A stretch of 64,000 bases of DNA, taken from positions 248,001 through 312,000 of the forward strand of contig NZ_JAXMIH010000008.1 of the NCBI RefSeq assembly GCF_034366625.1, written 5' to 3'. Positions 46,151-56,554 of this stretch are shown in pieces (positions within the stretch are counted from its first letter, which is position 1; each line of letters starts with the position of its first letter). The position numbers were made by a program, and so were the translations under genes. Under the pieces are notes generated by a model. It ran no database searches, had not been told where the DNA came from, and saw nothing but the letters and a program-made list of their open reading frames with translations. This stretch comes from Prosthecobacter sp. (GTDB taxonomy: Bacteria > Verrucomicrobiota > Verrucomicrobiia > Verrucomicrobiales > Verrucomicrobiaceae).

Positions 46151-46627
46151 CTCGGACACGCGTTTGAGACCAATGATGCCGTTCCAACCGTCAGGATCAT
46201 CGGGAGGATTTGTCATCAGACGCAGCTCGCCATCGTAGCTGACGAAGCGCATCAGGTTATCGACGCCTTCGGCTTTGAGCCGCAGATTCCAGTTATCAAG
46301 GCTCCAAGTCCCGGTGAAATCTTCGTTCCACGAATGGTAATGCACACGATGATCCACATGCAGCGTGATCGTCTCCCGTTCATCAGCCCAAGTGCCCAAA
46401 ACCGCCGCATCGGACGCGATGTGCGGATTCCACTCCATCAACGAGTTGAAGTAGATGTCCGCTGCGAGCAACCCAACGCCAAGCGTCGCCAAAACCGTTC
46501 CCAATCGCTTCAAAGCCCGAATCCGTCTCCAGAAACCCACAAGCAGCAAAAGCCCGCCCAACACGATGCTACCGAAAAGCACCAGATAGATGATGGTGTA
46601 GCCAAAGGGGATTGAGGTGTGGAACAT
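46136..46627 (-). CDS. Small membrane protein of unknown function
   Basis: 163 residues from ATG 46627. Two hydrophobic segments (IIYLVLFGSIVLGGLLLLVGF, then LGTVLATLGVGLLAADIYF) are followed by a soluble part (about 65-163) with TWADERETITLH, FTGTWSLDNWNLRLK and SYDGELRLMTNPP, which looks like a small beta-barrel (lipocalin-like) domain. No family is recognised. The longer in-frame extension upstream runs into the gltD terminator and is rejected. Confidence 0.6.
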   Translation of the reverse strand: MFHTSIPFGYTIIYLVLFGSIVLGGLLLLVGFWRRIRALKRLGTVLATLGVGLLAADIYFNSLMEWNPHIASDAAVLGTWADERETITLHVDHRVHYHSWNEDFTGTWSLDNWNLRLKAEGVDNLMRFVSYDGELRLMTNPPDDPDGWNGIIGLKRVSEDVLK

Positions 46628-46683
46628 GGTTCGTCCTGACAGACGTGTTGATTCCAATGTGTCACTTGGATTGAACGCACAAT

Positions 46684-46717
46684 CAAAAAGCCCAGGATTC
46701 TGGCAAATCCTGGGCTT
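46684..46717 (-). terminator. Intrinsic terminator of gltD
   Basis: A perfect 12-bp stem (46688-46699 with 46706-46717, core AGCCCAGGATT) with a 6-nt loop. On the minus strand it is followed by TTTTT then GATTG. It lies 29 bp after the gltD stop and is oriented to end gltB-gltD transcription. Confidence 0.85.
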
Positions 46718-46745
46718 GGAAGCTGACTTCAGCAAATGAAGCTGA

Positions 46746-48230
46746 TCAAGGCAAGCTCGTCTCACCCATCAGGAAGCGATCGCATTCTCTCGCGGCGCCG
46801 CGGCCTTCGTTGAAGGCCCAGACGACGAGGGATTGACCGCGGCGGCAGTCGCCGGCGGCGAAGACGCCGGGGAGGCTGGTGGTGTATTTCTCGTGCTCGG
46901 CCTTGATGTTGCTGCGGGCGTCGCGTTCGACGTTGAGGGCGTCGAGGAGGGGCTGCTCGGGGCCGAGGAAGCCCATGGCGAGCAGGACGAGCTGCGCGGG
47001 GAGGACTTTTTCGGTGCCGGGGACTTTCTGCGGGCCGAAGTTGCCTTTGTCGTCCTTCTTCCACTCGACGTTGACGACGTGGACGGCCTTGAGGTTGCCG
47101 TTGTCATCGCCCTCGAACTTCGTGGCGGTGGTGAGATAGACGCGTGGATCGTCGCCGAACTTGGCGGCGGCTTCCTGCTGGCCGTAGTCCATGTTGTAAA
47201 CCTTCGGCCACTCGGGCCACGGATTGTTCGCGGCACGGGCGAGCGGGGGTTTGGCCATGATCTCGAGCTGGACGAGAGAATTGCAGCCGTGACGCAGGCT
47301 GGTGCCGACGCAGTCGGTGCCGGTGTCGCCGCCGCCGATGATGACGACGTCCTTGCCTGCGGCGGTGATGAAGTTGCCGTTCTGATGGCTGTCGAGCACC
47401 GCTCTCGTGTTTGCGGTGAGGAAGTCCATGGCGAAGTGGATGCCCTTCAATTCGCGACCGGGGATCGGCAGATCGCGCGGCTTGGTGGCTCCAGTGGCGA
47501 CGATGATGGCGTCGAAGTCCTTGCGGAGCTGCTCGGCGGTGATGTCGGTGCCGACATTGACGTTGCACTTGAAGGTGACGCCTTCGTCCTCGAGCAACTT
47601 GATGCGGCGAAGGACGACTTCCTTCTTGTCGAGCTTCATGTTCGGAATGCCATACATGAGGAGGCCGCCGGGACGGTCGGCGCGTTCGAAGACGGTGACG
47701 GTGTGGCCGGCCTTGTTGAGCTGCGCGGCGGCGCTGAGACCGGCGGGGCCGGAACCGATGATGGCGACGGTTTTGCCGGTGCGTTTTTCAGGTGGCTCGG
47801 GCTTCACCCAGCCTTCTTCCCAGCCTTTGTCGATGATGCTGACCTCGATGTTCTTGATGGTGACCGGCGGCTCGTTGATGCCGAGCACGCAGGCACCTTC
47901 GCACGGGGCGGGGCAGACGCGGCCGGTGAACTCGGGGAAGTTGTTGGTCTTGTGCAGGCGGTCGAGCGCCTCACGCCAGAGGCCGCGATAGACGAGGTCG
48001 TTCCACTCGGGGATGAGGTTGTTGACCGGGCAGCCGCTGGCCATGCCGCTGATGAGCGTGCCGCTGTGGCAAAACGGGATGCCGCAGTCCATGCAGCGGG
48101 AACCCTGCTTTTTGAGGCCTTCCACAGGCATGTGAAGGTGAAATTCCTTCCAATCCTTGATGCGCTCGAGCGGATCGCGGTCAGCGGGGAGTTCGCGGGT
48201 GAATTCGATGAAGCCGGTTGGTTTTCCCAT
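46746..48230 (-). CDS. gltD: Glutamate synthase small subunit
   Basis: 494 residues, normal for GltD. The N-terminal part carries the cysteines of two [4Fe-4S] clusters ([28 protein letters not shown]). FAD binds at [18 protein letters not shown] (about 155-172) and NADPH at [13 protein letters not shown]. It takes electrons from NADPH and passes them to the large subunit. It follows gltB on the same strand after 58 bp and ends at an intrinsic terminator. Confidence 0.95.
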   Translation of the reverse strand: MGKPTGFIEFTRELPADRDPLERIKDWKEFHLHMPVEGLKKQGSRCMDCGIPFCHSGTLISGMASGCPVNNLIPEWNDLVYRGLWREALDRLHKTNNFPEFTGRVCPAPCEGACVLGINEPPVTIKNIEVSIIDKGWEEGWVKPEPPEKRTGKTVAIIGSGPAGLSAAAQLNKAGHTVTVFERADRPGGLLMYGIPNMKLDKKEVVLRRIKLLEDEGVTFKCNVNVGTDITAEQLRKDFDAIIVATGATKPRDLPIPGRELKGIHFAMDFLTANTRAVLDSHQNGNFITAAGKDVVIIGGGDTGTDCVGTSLRHGCNSLVQLEIMAKPPLARAANNPWPEWPKVYNMDYGQQEAAAKFGDDPRVYLTTATKFEGDDNGNLKAVHVVNVEWKKDDKGNFGPQKVPGTEKVLPAQLVLLAMGFLGPEQPLLDALNVERDARSNIKAEHEKYTTSLPGVFAAGDCRRGQSLVVWAFNEGRGAARECDRFLMGETSLP

Positions 48231-48288
48231 GATCTAGCAGTGTGAAAAAAGGTGATGTCTGTGGTTTCGTGTCGGGCGGGGCTGGATT

Positions 48289-51200
48289 CTAGCCTCCGCC
48301 GATGCGGGCAACGTCGCGGGCGTTGGCCTCGAAGGCGGCGTTGAGGGCTTCATCGCCGACCAATCCGTCGTCCTTGGCTTTTTTGAGCGCCTTGAGGACG
48401 CGTGCGTAGTCGCGAGGCATCACTTTGACGAACTGCGGGATGCTCTGCTCCCACAATGCGATCACCTTGAAGGCTTTCTGGCTCTTGGTGAGGTCGGCAT
48501 GCTTCTTGATGAGCTCGTAGAGGCTGTCGATCTCCTCTTTGTCTTCGAGCTTTTGCAGATCGACCATGCCGGCATTGCAGCGAGTGGCGAAGTCGCCCTT
48601 CTCATCAAGGACATAAGCGACACCGCCGCTCATGCCTGCGGCGAAGTTGCGGCCCGTGACGCCGAGAACGACGACGCGGCCACCGGTCATGTACTCACAG
48701 CCGTGGTCACCCACGCCTTCGACGACGGTATCGACGCCGCTGTTGCGGACGGCGAAGCGCTCACCTGCCATGCCGCGCAGGAAAAGCTCGCCGCTCGTCG
48801 CACCGTAAAGCGCGGTGTTACCGGCAATGATGTTTTCCTCAGCAACGAACGTGCTGGCCGCAGGCGGATAGACGATGATGCGACCGCCGCTGAGGCCCTT
48901 GCCGATGTAGTCGTTAGTGTCGCCCTCGATCTCAAGCGTGACGCCCTTTGGCACGAAGGCGCCGAAGCTCTGGCCGGCGCTGCCCTGGAAGTGCAGATGC
49001 ACGGTGTCGTCCGGCAGGCCGTGCCAGTGACGCTTCGTGATCTCGTTGCCGAGGATGGTGCCGACGGTGCGGTTGACGTTGCGGATGGGGAGCGTGGCCT
49101 TGACCTTCGTGCCCTTCTCGATGGCGTCTTTGCAAAGCGGCAGCAGCGTGGTGATGTCCATGCTCTTGCCGATGCCGTGATCCTGCATTTCAGAGCAGAA
49201 TTTGCCGACTTCGGGGCCAACCTTCGGGCTGTAAAGCAGGTTGCTGAGGTCGATGCCGCGGGCTTTCCAATGATCGACGGCCTGACGAGGCTCCAACACG
49301 TCCGTGCGGCCCACCATGTCTTGGAGTTTGCGGAAACCAAGCTGCGCCATGAGTTCGCGCACTTCCTGGGCAATGAACTTCATGAAGTTCGTGGCATGCT
49401 CAGGATCACCGCTGAACTTCGCGCGAAGCTGCGGATCCTGCGTGGCGACGCCGACGGGGCAGGTGTTCAGATGGCAGACGCGCATCATGATGCAGCCCAG
49501 TGTGACGAGCGGAGCGGTGGCGAAACCAAACTCCTCAGCGCCGAGCAGCGCGGCGATGACGACATCGCGGCCTGTTTTCATCTGGCCATCGGCCTCGACG
49601 ACGATCTTCGAGCGGAGGTTGTTGAGGAGAAGCGTCTGATGCGTCTCGGCGAGGCCGAGTTCCCACGGCAGACCGGCGTGTTTCACCGAAGTCTGCGGCG
49701 AAGCACCCGTGCCACCATCGTAACCGGAGATGAGCACGACATCCGAGTGCGCCTTTGCCACGCCGGCGGCGATGGTGCCGACACCGACTTCGGAAACGAG
49801 CTTCACGCTGATGCGGGCCTCGCGGTTGGCGTTCTTCAAGTCGTGGATGAGCTGGGCCAAGTCCTCGATGGAATAGATGTCATGATGCGGAGGCGGCGAG
49901 ATCAGGCCGACACCGGGTGTCGAGTGACGCACCTTGGCGATCCAAGGATACACCTTCGCGCCTGGAAGCTGGCCGCCTTCACCGGGCTTCGCGCCCTGGG
50001 CCATCTTGATCTGAATTTCCTTCGCCTGGCTCAAATAGAGGCTGGTGACGCCAAAACGGCCCGAAGCTACCTGCTTGATCGCCGAGTTCTTCGAGTCGCC
50101 TTTGTCGTTCGTCCAAGTGTAGCGCTCGGGGTCTTCGCCACCTTCACCGGTGTTCGATTTGCCGCCGATGCGGTTCATGGCGATGGCAAGCGCCTCGTGA
50201 GCCTCGCTGGAGATGGAGCCGTAGCTCATCGCGCCCGTTTTGAAGCGCTTCATGATGCTCTCGACGGTCTCGACTTCGTCGATCGGCACCGGAGTCTGCG
50301 CCTTGAAGTCGAGCAGGCCGCGCAGCGTGTAGAACTGCTTCACCTGCGTGTTCACGAGGGCGGAGTATTGCTTGAAGGTCTCGAAATTGCCCGTGCGAAC
50401 GGCTTTTTGCAGCGTGTGGATCGTGAGCGGGTTGAAAAGGTGGGCCTCACCTTCCTTGCGCCACTGGTAGTCACCGCCCACGTCGAGCGCGTGCACCTGC
50501 GAGTCGCGATCCGGGAAGCCGCGCATGTGGCGCTGGATGCACTCCTCGGCGATGATCTTGAGGTCGCTGCCTTCGACACGTGTGGCGGTCCAAGTGAAGT
50601 ATTTTTCGACCACGCTCTTGCTGAGACCGACGGCTTCAAAGATCTGCGCGCCGCGATAGCTCTGCATCGTGCTGATGCCGATCTTCGAGGCGACTTTGAT
50701 GACGCCCTTCGTGGCAGCCTTGATGAAGTTATAAACCGCCTTCTTGTGATCGACGTTCACGAGCAAGCCCTGGCGGATCATGTCGTCGAGCGTTTCAAAG
50801 GCGAGGTAAGGATTGATCGCACCGCAGCCGTAACCGATCAGCGTGCAGAAGTGATGCACTTCACGCGGTTCGCCGGACTCCAGCACGATGTCGCACTGCG
50901 TACGCGTGCCTTGGCGGATCAAATGATGATGCAGGCCGCCCACGGCCAGCAGAGCCGGGATCGGAGCTTTCGTGGCACTGATGCCGCGATCGGTCAAAAT
51001 GAGGATGTTGCGGCCTTTCTTGATTAAATCGTCCGCTTGGGCGCAAAGAGCATCCATCGCTTCTTCCAGGCCTTTCGCGCCCTTATTCGGATCAAAGGTG
51101 ATGTCGAGCGTGGCGGAGGCAAATTCGCCGCTGGCAATGGCTTTGAGCTTCGCCAGCTCCTCATTGCTGAGGATAGGCGTCTTGAGTTCGATCAGGTGGC

Positions 51201-52875
51201 AGCTTTCCGGCTTCGGATCGAGCAGATTGCCCTCGCGGCCAATCGTGGTGACCGGCGACGTGACGATTTCCTCGCGGATGCAGTCGATGGGCGGATTCGT
51301 GACCTGCGCGAAGAGCTGCTTGAAGTAATCGTAAAGCAGTTTGGCCTTGTTCGAGAGCACGGCGATGGGGATGTCAGTGCCCATCGAGCCAATCGCTTCC
51401 ACGCCATCGCGTGCCATCGGCACCATGAGCATGCGGAGATCTTCAAAGGTGTAACCAAAGGCCTGCTGGCGCTTCAGCATCGTTTCGTGGTCCGGCAGCG
51501 GTGCGGGGGCACCGTCGGCGATGTCAGCGAGCTTCACGAGATTCTTGTCGAGCCACTCGCGGTAGGGCTTCTCGGCAGCGATTTTTTCTTTGATCTCGTC
51601 ATCCGGAACGATGCGGCCTTCCTCCATGTTCACGATGAACATCTTGCCCGGCTGCAGACGGCCTTTGAGCTTCACATTCGCTGGATCGACCGGCAAAACG
51701 CCCGCTTCCGAGCCCATGATCACGAGGTCGTCATGCGTGACGTAGTAGCGCGAAGGACGCAGACCATTGCGGTCCAACGTGGCTCCCATCATTGTGCCGT
51801 CGGTGAAGGCCACGGACGCAGGACCATCCCACGGCTCCATGAGGCAGGAGTGATACTCGTAGAAGGACTTTTTCGCCTCGCTCATCGACTCGTGGCCGCT
51901 CCACGGCTCAGGAATCATCATCATCATCGCATGCGGCAGCGAACGGCCGCTCAGCACGAGCAGTTCGAGCGCGTTGTCAAAGATCGTGGAGTCCGAACCG
52001 TCGATGTTGATGACGGGTTTGATCTTGTGGATGTCATCGCCAAACAGCTCCGACGCGAAGAGCGACTGGCGGGCGAGCATCCAGTTGATATTGCCGCGCA
52101 GCGTGTTGATTTCGCCGTTATGGGCGATGTAGCGGTAGGGGTGCGATCGCTCCCAGTTTGGGAAGGTGTTGGTCGAAAAACGGCTGTGAACCAGCGCTAG
52201 CGCCGACTCCATGTCCGAATCTTGGAGGTCCAGATAATACGCTCCGACCTGATGCGGCGTGAGCATGCCCTTGTACACCAGCGTGCGGCACGAAAAGCTC
52301 GGCGCATACCAGACGGGATCGACCTTCGCCACGCGGATGTCGTTGTTCGCCACCTTGCGCAGCACATAGAGCTTCCGCTCAAAGGAGAGATCATCCAGCG
52401 CCGAGGCGTGACGCTTCACAAACACCTGGCGCACGACCGGCTCACTGGCCTTCGCCGACTTGCCAAGCGTCGAATTGTCCGTCGGCAGGTCACGCCAGCC
52501 GATGACAGGCATGCCTTCCGCTGTGGCCACCTTGGCAAAGACTTCCTTCGTCTTTGCCCAGATCGCCGGATCGCGCGAGGTGAAGATATTGGCTACGCCA
52601 TACTGGCCCGCTGCGGGCAGCTCAAAACCCGCCTGCTTCGCCACCTTTGCGAGGAACGTGTGAGGCACCTGGATCAGGATGCCCGCCCCGTCACCGGTGT
52701 TTTCTTCCACACAGGCACCACGATGGTCCAGATTCTCCAGAATTTGGAGCGCATTGGCCACGATGGAATGCGATTTCTTCCCCTTCATATGGCACACGAA
52801 ACCGACACCGCAGGCGTCGTGCTCGAACTGCGGGTCATACAGGCCTTGTTTCTGGGGAAGTCCGTTATTTGTCAT
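48289..52875 (-). CDS. gltB: Glutamate synthase large subunit
   Basis: 1528 residues, the usual GltB size. The N-terminal propeptide ends before Cys22 in HDACGVGF, the glutaminase nucleophile. The FMN-binding synthase domain includes [10 protein letters not shown] and [15 protein letters not shown]. The 3Fe-4S cluster cysteines lie in [15 protein letters not shown]. The C-terminal glutamate-synthase beta-helix ([28 protein letters not shown]) is complete. It makes glutamate from 2-oxoglutarate and glutamine with GltD. Transcription of both genes is probably from the 52876-53040 intergenic region. Confidence 0.97.
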   Translation of the reverse strand: MTNNGLPQKQGLYDPQFEHDACGVGFVCHMKGKKSHSIVANALQILENLDHRGACVEENTGDGAGILIQVPHTFLAKVAKQAGFELPAAGQYGVANIFTSRDPAIWAKTKEVFAKVATAEGMPVIGWRDLPTDNSTLGKSAKASEPVVRQVFVKRHASALDDLSFERKLYVLRKVANNDIRVAKVDPVWYAPSFSCRTLVYKGMLTPHQVGAYYLDLQDSDMESALALVHSRFSTNTFPNWERSHPYRYIAHNGEINTLRGNINWMLARQSLFASELFGDDIHKIKPVINIDGSDSTIFDNALELLVLSGRSLPHAMMMMIPEPWSGHESMSEAKKSFYEYHSCLMEPWDGPASVAFTDGTMMGATLDRNGLRPSRYYVTHDDLVIMGSEAGVLPVDPANVKLKGRLQPGKMFIVNMEEGRIVPDDEIKEKIAAEKPYREWLDKNLVKLADIADGAPAPLPDHETMLKRQQAFGYTFEDLRMLMVPMARDGVEAIGSMGTDIPIAVLSNKAKLLYDYFKQLFAQVTNPPIDCIREEIVTSPVTTIGREGNLLDPKPESCHLIELKTPILSNEELAKLKAIASGEFASATLDITFDPNKGAKGLEEAMDALCAQADDLIKKGRNILILTDRGISATKAPIPALLAVGGLHHHLIRQGTRTQCDIVLESGEPREVHHFCTLIGYGCGAINPYLAFETLDDMIRQGLLVNVDHKKAVYNFIKAATKGVIKVASKIGISTMQSYRGAQIFEAVGLSKSVVEKYFTWTATRVEGSDLKIIAEECIQRHMRGFPDRDSQVHALDVGGDYQWRKEGEAHLFNPLTIHTLQKAVRTGNFETFKQYSALVNTQVKQFYTLRGLLDFKAQTPVPIDEVETVESIMKRFKTGAMSYGSISSEAHEALAIAMNRIGGKSNTGEGGEDPERYTWTNDKGDSKNSAIKQVASGRFGVTSLYLSQAKEIQIKMAQGAKPGEGGQLPGAKVYPWIAKVRHSTPGVGLISPPPHHDIYSIEDLAQLIHDLKNANREARISVKLVSEVGVGTIAAGVAKAHSDVVLISGYDGGTGASPQTSVKHAGLPWELGLAETHQTLLLNNLRSKIVVEADGQMKTGRDVVIAALLGAEEFGFATAPLVTLGCIMMRVCHLNTCPVGVATQDPQLRAKFSGDPEHATNFMKFIAQEVRELMAQLGFRKLQDMVGRTDVLEPRQAVDHWKARGIDLSNLLYSPKVGPEVGKFCSEMQDHGIGKSMDITTLLPLCKDAIEKGTKVKATLPIRNVNRTVGTILGNEITKRHWHGLPDDTVHLHFQGSAGQSFGAFVPKGVTLEIEGDTNDYIGKGLSGGRIIVYPPAASTFVAEENIIAGNTALYGATSGELFLRGMAGERFAVRNSGVDTVVEGVGDHGCEYMTGGRVVVLGVTGRNFAAGMSGGVAYVLDEKGDFATRCNAGMVDLQKLEDKEEIDSLYELIKKHADLTKSQKAFKVIALWEQSIPQFVKVMPRDYARVLKALKKAKDDGLVGDEALNAAFEANARDVARIGGG

Positions 52876-52878
52876 TTT

Positions 52879-52951
52879 GGGTCAAAAGGGGGCCGCATTA
52901 AGGCGATTTGAATCGGTAAATCAACCAGCATTCTGCCTGCCAGTTTGACCC
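52879..52951. promoter_or_regulatory. Possible operator: inverted repeat in gltB leader
   Basis: GGGTCAAA (52879-52886) and TTTGACCC (52944-52951) form an exact 8-bp inverted repeat 57 bp apart in the gltB upstream region. This might be a paired binding site, but 8-bp repeats also occur by chance. A poor -35/-10 pair (TTGATT, 18 bp, TAATGC on the minus strand) lies between. Confidence 0.3.
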
Positions 52952-53043
52952 TTATTTTGCGCCTGCGGGCCTATTTCGGGGCTTTGTCCTGCCCAGCCCT
53001 CATCCATCTTGCATCGCCCGCCCATAGCCGCTAAAAACACCGC

Positions 53044-53904
53044 ATGGTTCGTCTCACGATTCTCGGCAGCGGCAGTTCGGGGAACTGCGCCGTCATCTCG
53101 ACGGAACGCACCACCCTGTTGCTGGACGCCGGACTCAGCGCCAAGCAGATCTGCCTGCGTCTCGACGCCTGCGGTTTCTCGCTCGACATGCTCGATGGCA
53201 TCCTGCTTACCCATGAGCACCAGGATCACACCGGCGGGATCGAGGTGCTCAGCCGGAAGCGTCAGGTGCCGCTGTTTTGTACCGCCCTGACCCAGGAAAC
53301 CCTCGCCAGCAGCCTCGGTTTCCGCAAACCACCCTCCTGGCGGCTCATGAGCACCGGATCGGCCTTCGAGTTTCAGGATCTGCGTATCGAGTCTTTCACC
53401 GTGCCGCATGACGCCGTCGATCCGGTGGGTTTCGTCATCGCCGACGAGGAATCCCGCCTCGGGGTGCTCAGCGATGTCGGTTACGTGACCAACTTGATCA
53501 AGGATCGCCTTCGCAACTCTGACAGCCTCTTCATTGAGGCCAATTACGACACGCAACTGCTCGAAAACGACACGAAGCGTCCTTGGGCGACCAAACAGCG
53601 CATCAGCTCGCGCCATGGCCATCTTTCCAACGAGCAGGCGGCCGAACTCGTCCGCGACATCGCGCACCCCGGCCTCAGTCATGTCGTGCTCGGCCATTTG
53701 AGCGACGATTGCAATGATCCCGTCGTTGCCGCGCGCTACATCCGCCAGGCGCTCGATTCTTCCGGTGCGAATGATGCACGCGTCATTTGCGCCGAACGTC
53801 ATAAACCGACACCGACGATCGAAATTGTGCGCCGTCGCAGCAGTGCTGGCGTGAGCTTCTGCGTGGCCTCGACGGATCCTGCCGGACAACTGGCGTTGTT
53901 TTAA
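53044..53904 (+). CDS. MBL-fold hydrolase (WalJ/YycJ-like)
   Basis: 286 residues. GSGSSGNCAVI near the N-terminus and the zinc-binding THEHQDHTGG motif (about 59-68) identify a metallo-beta-lactamase-fold hydrolase of the WalJ/YycJ type. Further zinc ligands are plausible in SVDPHDAVDP-like FTVPHDAVDPVG and HLSDDCN. The C-terminal extension is slightly long. In other bacteria WalJ has nuclease-like activity linked to cell division and DNA repair; that is family knowledge, untested here. It is divergent from gltB and starts a plus-strand pair with 53908. Confidence 0.85.
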   Translation: MVRLTILGSGSSGNCAVISTERTTLLLDAGLSAKQICLRLDACGFSLDMLDGILLTHEHQDHTGGIEVLSRKRQVPLFCTALTQETLASSLGFRKPPSWRLMSTGSAFEFQDLRIESFTVPHDAVDPVGFVIADEESRLGVLSDVGYVTNLIKDRLRNSDSLFIEANYDTQLLENDTKRPWATKQRISSRHGHLSNEQAAELVRDIAHPGLSHVVLGHLSDDCNDPVVAARYIRQALDSSGANDARVICAERHKPTPTIEIVRRRSSAGVSFCVASTDPAGQLALF

Positions 53905-53907
53905 AAG

Positions 53908-54381
53908 ATGAACACATCCCTCATCGTCCGCAGCCTGCTGGCGCTCCTCCTGATCGTTGTTTTTTGGCTCACATGGTGGGTTTTCGGGCGTTCACCCGAG
54001 GCGCAGGTGCGTGCGGCCCAGGCGAATTTGATCGAAGCGGTCGAAGATCGCGACTGGGACGAGGTGGAGGAACTGCTCGCGGACAATTACACCGATGCCT
54101 ACGGCCATACCCGCGCCTCCGCGCTTCAGGACGGGCGTAAATATCTCAGTGGCTTCTTCACACTGACCTTGAAGACGGATCAAACGACGATCCGGGCCGC
54201 GAAAGGGCAGGGCATGGTGAGCATGATGATCCGCCTCGAAGGCAACGGCGCTGGTTACAGCCAGATGGTTCTGGGACACGTCAACCAGCTCACCGAGCCG
54301 TGGATTTTTCACTGGAGCAATCCCGGGCGCTGGCCATGGGACTGGCAGGTGAACATGATCCACAATGATCAGGTGCGTTAA
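53908..54381 (+). CDS. Membrane-anchored NTF2-like protein of unknown function
   Basis: 157 residues. One transmembrane or signal segment (SLLALLLIVVFWLTWWVF) is followed by a soluble domain: VRAAQANLIEAVEDRDWDEVEELLADNYTDAYGHTRASAL is the N-terminal helix and loop of an NTF2-like fold, with beta strands TLKTDQTTIRAA and GMVSMMIRLEGNG. Starts 3 bp after the WalJ-like gene stop, so co-transcribed. The 4-bp overlap with the convergent Pcm gene is in the stops. Function unknown. Confidence 0.7.
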   Translation: MNTSLIVRSLLALLLIVVFWLTWWVFGRSPEAQVRAAQANLIEAVEDRDWDEVEELLADNYTDAYGHTRASALQDGRKYLSGFFTLTLKTDQTTIRAAKGQGMVSMMIRLEGNGAGYSQMVLGHVNQLTEPWIFHWSNPGRWPWDWQVNMIHNDQVR

Positions 54382-55121
54382 TTGCCCTTTTTCTGTGCCT
54401 TGCCGGTCATGGGCACGAACCGCACCGGCAGCACGGCGGTTTTGCGCAGGCCATCCGCCTGTTTCTTCAGCAGATAAAGTTCCTGCTTTCCGCCAGTTTC
54501 ACCTACTGGAATGATCATGCGTCCGCCGGTTTTGAGCTGGTCGATGAGCGGCTGCGGAATGCTCTCCGGAGCGCACGTGACGATCACTGCGTCGAACGGC
54601 GCCTCCTCCGGCCATCCGGCGTAGCCGTCGCCAATGCGCACCTTCACCTTGTCGTAGCCGAGGCGTTTCAATGTCTCCTGCGCCTGTTCGCCCAGAGGTT
54701 TCACGATTTCGATGGAGAAGACCTGCGCCCCCATCGCTGCCAGCACCGCTGCCTGATAACCACTGCCAGTGCCGATCTCCAGAATGCGTTCTCCGGGCTG
54801 CGGATCAATGGCCTCAGTCATGAAGGCCACGATGTAGGGCTGTGAAATCGTCTGCTCGTGGCCGATGGGCAGCGGCCCGTCCTCGTAGGCACGTGAGCGC
54901 AGATGCTCCGGCACAAATTCATGCCGCAGCACGCTGCGCATGGCGTCGAGCACACGCTTGTTTTGAATGTCACGCCCGGCTGTCATGAGTTGTTCGCGGA
55001 CCATGCGCTCCCGCTGGGTTTGAGAGTCGCCTGCTTTTGTCAGTGTCTGGGCTTCGCAACAGCCGGACATTGCCACGGCTGCAATGGCGACGACACGGGC
55101 GACTGGCAGAGCAGGGAACAT
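54378..55121 (-). CDS. pcm: Exported protein-L-isoaspartate O-methyltransferase
   Basis: 247 residues. The core matches PCMT: VREQLMTAGRDIQNKRVLDAMRSVLRHEFVPEHLR, then QPYIVAFMTEAI and the SAM-binding ILEIGTGSGYQAAVL. The N-terminal 25 residues are hydrophobic and end in AMSGCCEAQ, so the enzyme is probably secreted or a lipoprotein. Most Pcm enzymes are cytoplasmic; periplasmic forms repair aged envelope proteins. Its ATG is 6 bp from the stop of the aldo/keto reductase gene, so they form one unit. Confidence 0.88.
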   Translation of the reverse strand: MFPALPVARVVAIAAVAMSGCCEAQTLTKAGDSQTQRERMVREQLMTAGRDIQNKRVLDAMRSVLRHEFVPEHLRSRAYEDGPLPIGHEQTISQPYIVAFMTEAIDPQPGERILEIGTGSGYQAAVLAAMGAQVFSIEIVKPLGEQAQETLKRLGYDKVKVRIGDGYAGWPEEAPFDAVIVTCAPESIPQPLIDQLKTGGRMIIPVGETGGKQELYLLKKQADGLRKTAVLPVRFVPMTGKAQKKGN

Positions 55122-55127
55122 GGCACC

Positions 55128-56048
55128 TTAGGGTACGCCGTGACCCATGGCCGCCTGCCATAAACCGTACCAATCTTCGCGTTCCAACTGAATCCCGGCG
55201 GCCTGGGTAACGGCCTGGATGCGATCCAGCTTGTTGGTGCCGATGATCGGCAGCGGCATCGACGGATGCGCCATGATCCAGGCGTAGGCGAGCTGGTCGA
55301 GCGTGGCACCACCGTATTTGGCGGACAGTTCAGCCGCCTTCGCGTGGAGGCGGACGGCGGCGGGATCTTTTTTCTCCATCAAGGCTCCTTTGGCCAGTGG
55401 AGACCAGGCCATGGGCAGGATGCGGTGGCGCTGGCATTGATCGGCGGTGCCATCGTAGATGGGGTCCATGTGCAGGAGGCTGAACTCGATCTGGTTCGTC
55501 ACCAGCGGCTGGTCCATGCGCGAGTTCAGCAGTTCAAACTGATGCACGTTGTAGTTCGAGACACCGGCGCTGCGGATCTTGCCATCCTTGAGCAGCTTGT
55601 TCAGCCCTGCGGCCGTTTCGTCCGCGCTGGTGAGCCAGTCGGGACGGTGGACGAGCAGCAGGTCGATGTGGTCGATGCCCATGAAGCGCAGCGATTTCTC
55701 GGCGCTCTTGATGATGCGGGCTGCGGTGACGTTGTAGTGCGCCACTTTGCGGTCGGGATGGAACTCGCAGGGCACGTAGATGCCGCATTTGGTCACGATC
55801 TCGATCTTGCTGCGGAAGGCGGGGTCGAGTTTCAAAGCGCCGCCGATGGCCTCCTCGACCTTGTAACTGCCGTAGATCTCCGCCGTGTCCAGCGTGGTGA
55901 TCCCCATGTCAGCGCAGGCCTTGAAGCGGTTCAGCAGTGCTTGGGGCGTGCAGTTGGCCTTGTCCTCATCATCCAGGATGCGCCAGGTGCCATAGACGAG
56001 ACGGGAGAATTCAGGGCCGTTGGGGGCGATGCGGTGGCGGGTGATCAT
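55128..56048 (-). CDS. Aldo/keto reductase (YdhF-like)
   Basis: 306 residues from ATG 56048 (MITRHRIAPNGPEFSRLVYGTWR), which matches YdhF-type enzymes of the AKR family. The catalytic tetrad is Asp and Tyr in DTAEIYGSY, Lys in VTKCG, and His in LLVHRPDW. NADPH-binding loop residues follow in PLPIIGTNKLDRI. Substrates are small carbonyls; specificity unknown. It leads a two-gene unit with pcm, and its upstream end faces the rpsT terminator. Confidence 0.88.
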   Translation of the reverse strand: MITRHRIAPNGPEFSRLVYGTWRILDDEDKANCTPQALLNRFKACADMGITTLDTAEIYGSYKVEEAIGGALKLDPAFRSKIEIVTKCGIYVPCEFHPDRKVAHYNVTAARIIKSAEKSLRFMGIDHIDLLLVHRPDWLTSADETAAGLNKLLKDGKIRSAGVSNYNVHQFELLNSRMDQPLVTNQIEFSLLHMDPIYDGTADQCQRHRILPMAWSPLAKGALMEKKDPAAVRLHAKAAELSAKYGGATLDQLAYAWIMAHPSMPLPIIGTNKLDRIQAVTQAAGIQLEREDWYGLWQAAMGHGVP

Positions 56049-56083
56049 GCGTGGCCGACCATTGCTGCCCACACCTCATCCGA

Positions 56084-56118
56084 CAAACAAAAAACGGCAC
56101 CTCTCGCGAGATGCCGTT
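56084..56118 (-). terminator. Intrinsic terminator of rpsT
   Basis: Stem AACGGCA (56093-56099) with TGCCGTT (56112-56118) and an internal TCTCGCGAGA palindrome; on the minus strand a GTTTTTTG tract follows. It lies 26 bp after the rpsT stop. Confidence 0.85.
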
Positions 56119-56144
56119 CGGAAATCTTTGCTGGGGGTCCTGAA

Positions 56145-56417
56145 TCAGGCGGGTTTGGTCAACGCACCAACCTTGAGCGCCAGACGGCTCTTGAAGCGGG
56201 CGGAGGTGTTTTTCTTGATGACGTGGGTCTTGGCGGCTTTGTCAGCAGCGGCGGCGAACTCGCTCAGGCTGGCGGCGGCGGCGGCGGCGTCCTTCTTTTC
56301 CACGGCAGAGATCACTTTCTTGCGCAGGGTGCGGATGCGGCTTTTCACCGTTTGGTTGTGAGCGGTGCGAACCGTCGTTTTGCGGATGTCTTTTTCTGCG
56401 GAGCGGATGTTGGCCAT
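56145..56417 (-). CDS. rpsT: 30S ribosomal protein S20
   Basis: 90 residues, highly basic and helical, with the S20 start MANIRSAEKDIRKTTVRTAHN and the alanine-rich helix AAAAAASLSEFAAAADKAAKT, ending with KKNTSARFKSRLALKV. It binds 16S rRNA early in 30S assembly. A consensus-like promoter lies just upstream and an intrinsic terminator downstream, so it is a monocistronic unit. Confidence 0.97.
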   Translation of the reverse strand: MANIRSAEKDIRKTTVRTAHNQTVKSRIRTLRKKVISAVEKKDAAAAAASLSEFAAAADKAAKTHVIKKNTSARFKSRLALKVGALTKPA

Positions 56418-56443
56418 AAAAGGGGCGGGGGGAAAGGGCGGCG

Positions 56444-56472
56444 AGAATAGGACGCCCCCACCGGCCTGTCAA
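56444..56472 (-). promoter_or_regulatory. Sigma-70-type promoter of rpsT
   Basis: On the minus strand a perfect -35 TTGACA (56472-56467) is followed after exactly 17 bp by TATTCT (56449-56444), close to the -10 consensus. The rpsT ATG is 27 bp downstream, giving a short leader. It is the best promoter seen in the window. Confidence 0.85.
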
Positions 56473-56554
56473 ACTGGAATCCTGCCCGTTGCCGCCACGC
56501 AGGTTTTGCTTGGCTCCGCCGGTCGAATCCGGTAGAAACTCGTCCATACCAGCC

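Noticed and set aside
46833-48245. 470-codon ORF antisense to gltD
   Set aside because: Shadow of gltD with a biased composition (Gly, Val, Asp, Ala).
48499-51027. 842-codon ORF antisense to gltB
   Set aside because: Complement of a strongly conserved gltB; no recognisable motifs in the antisense protein.
52876-53043. Riboswitch upstream of gltB
   Set aside because: No recognisable glutamine- or glycine-type aptamer core in the 168-bp leader.
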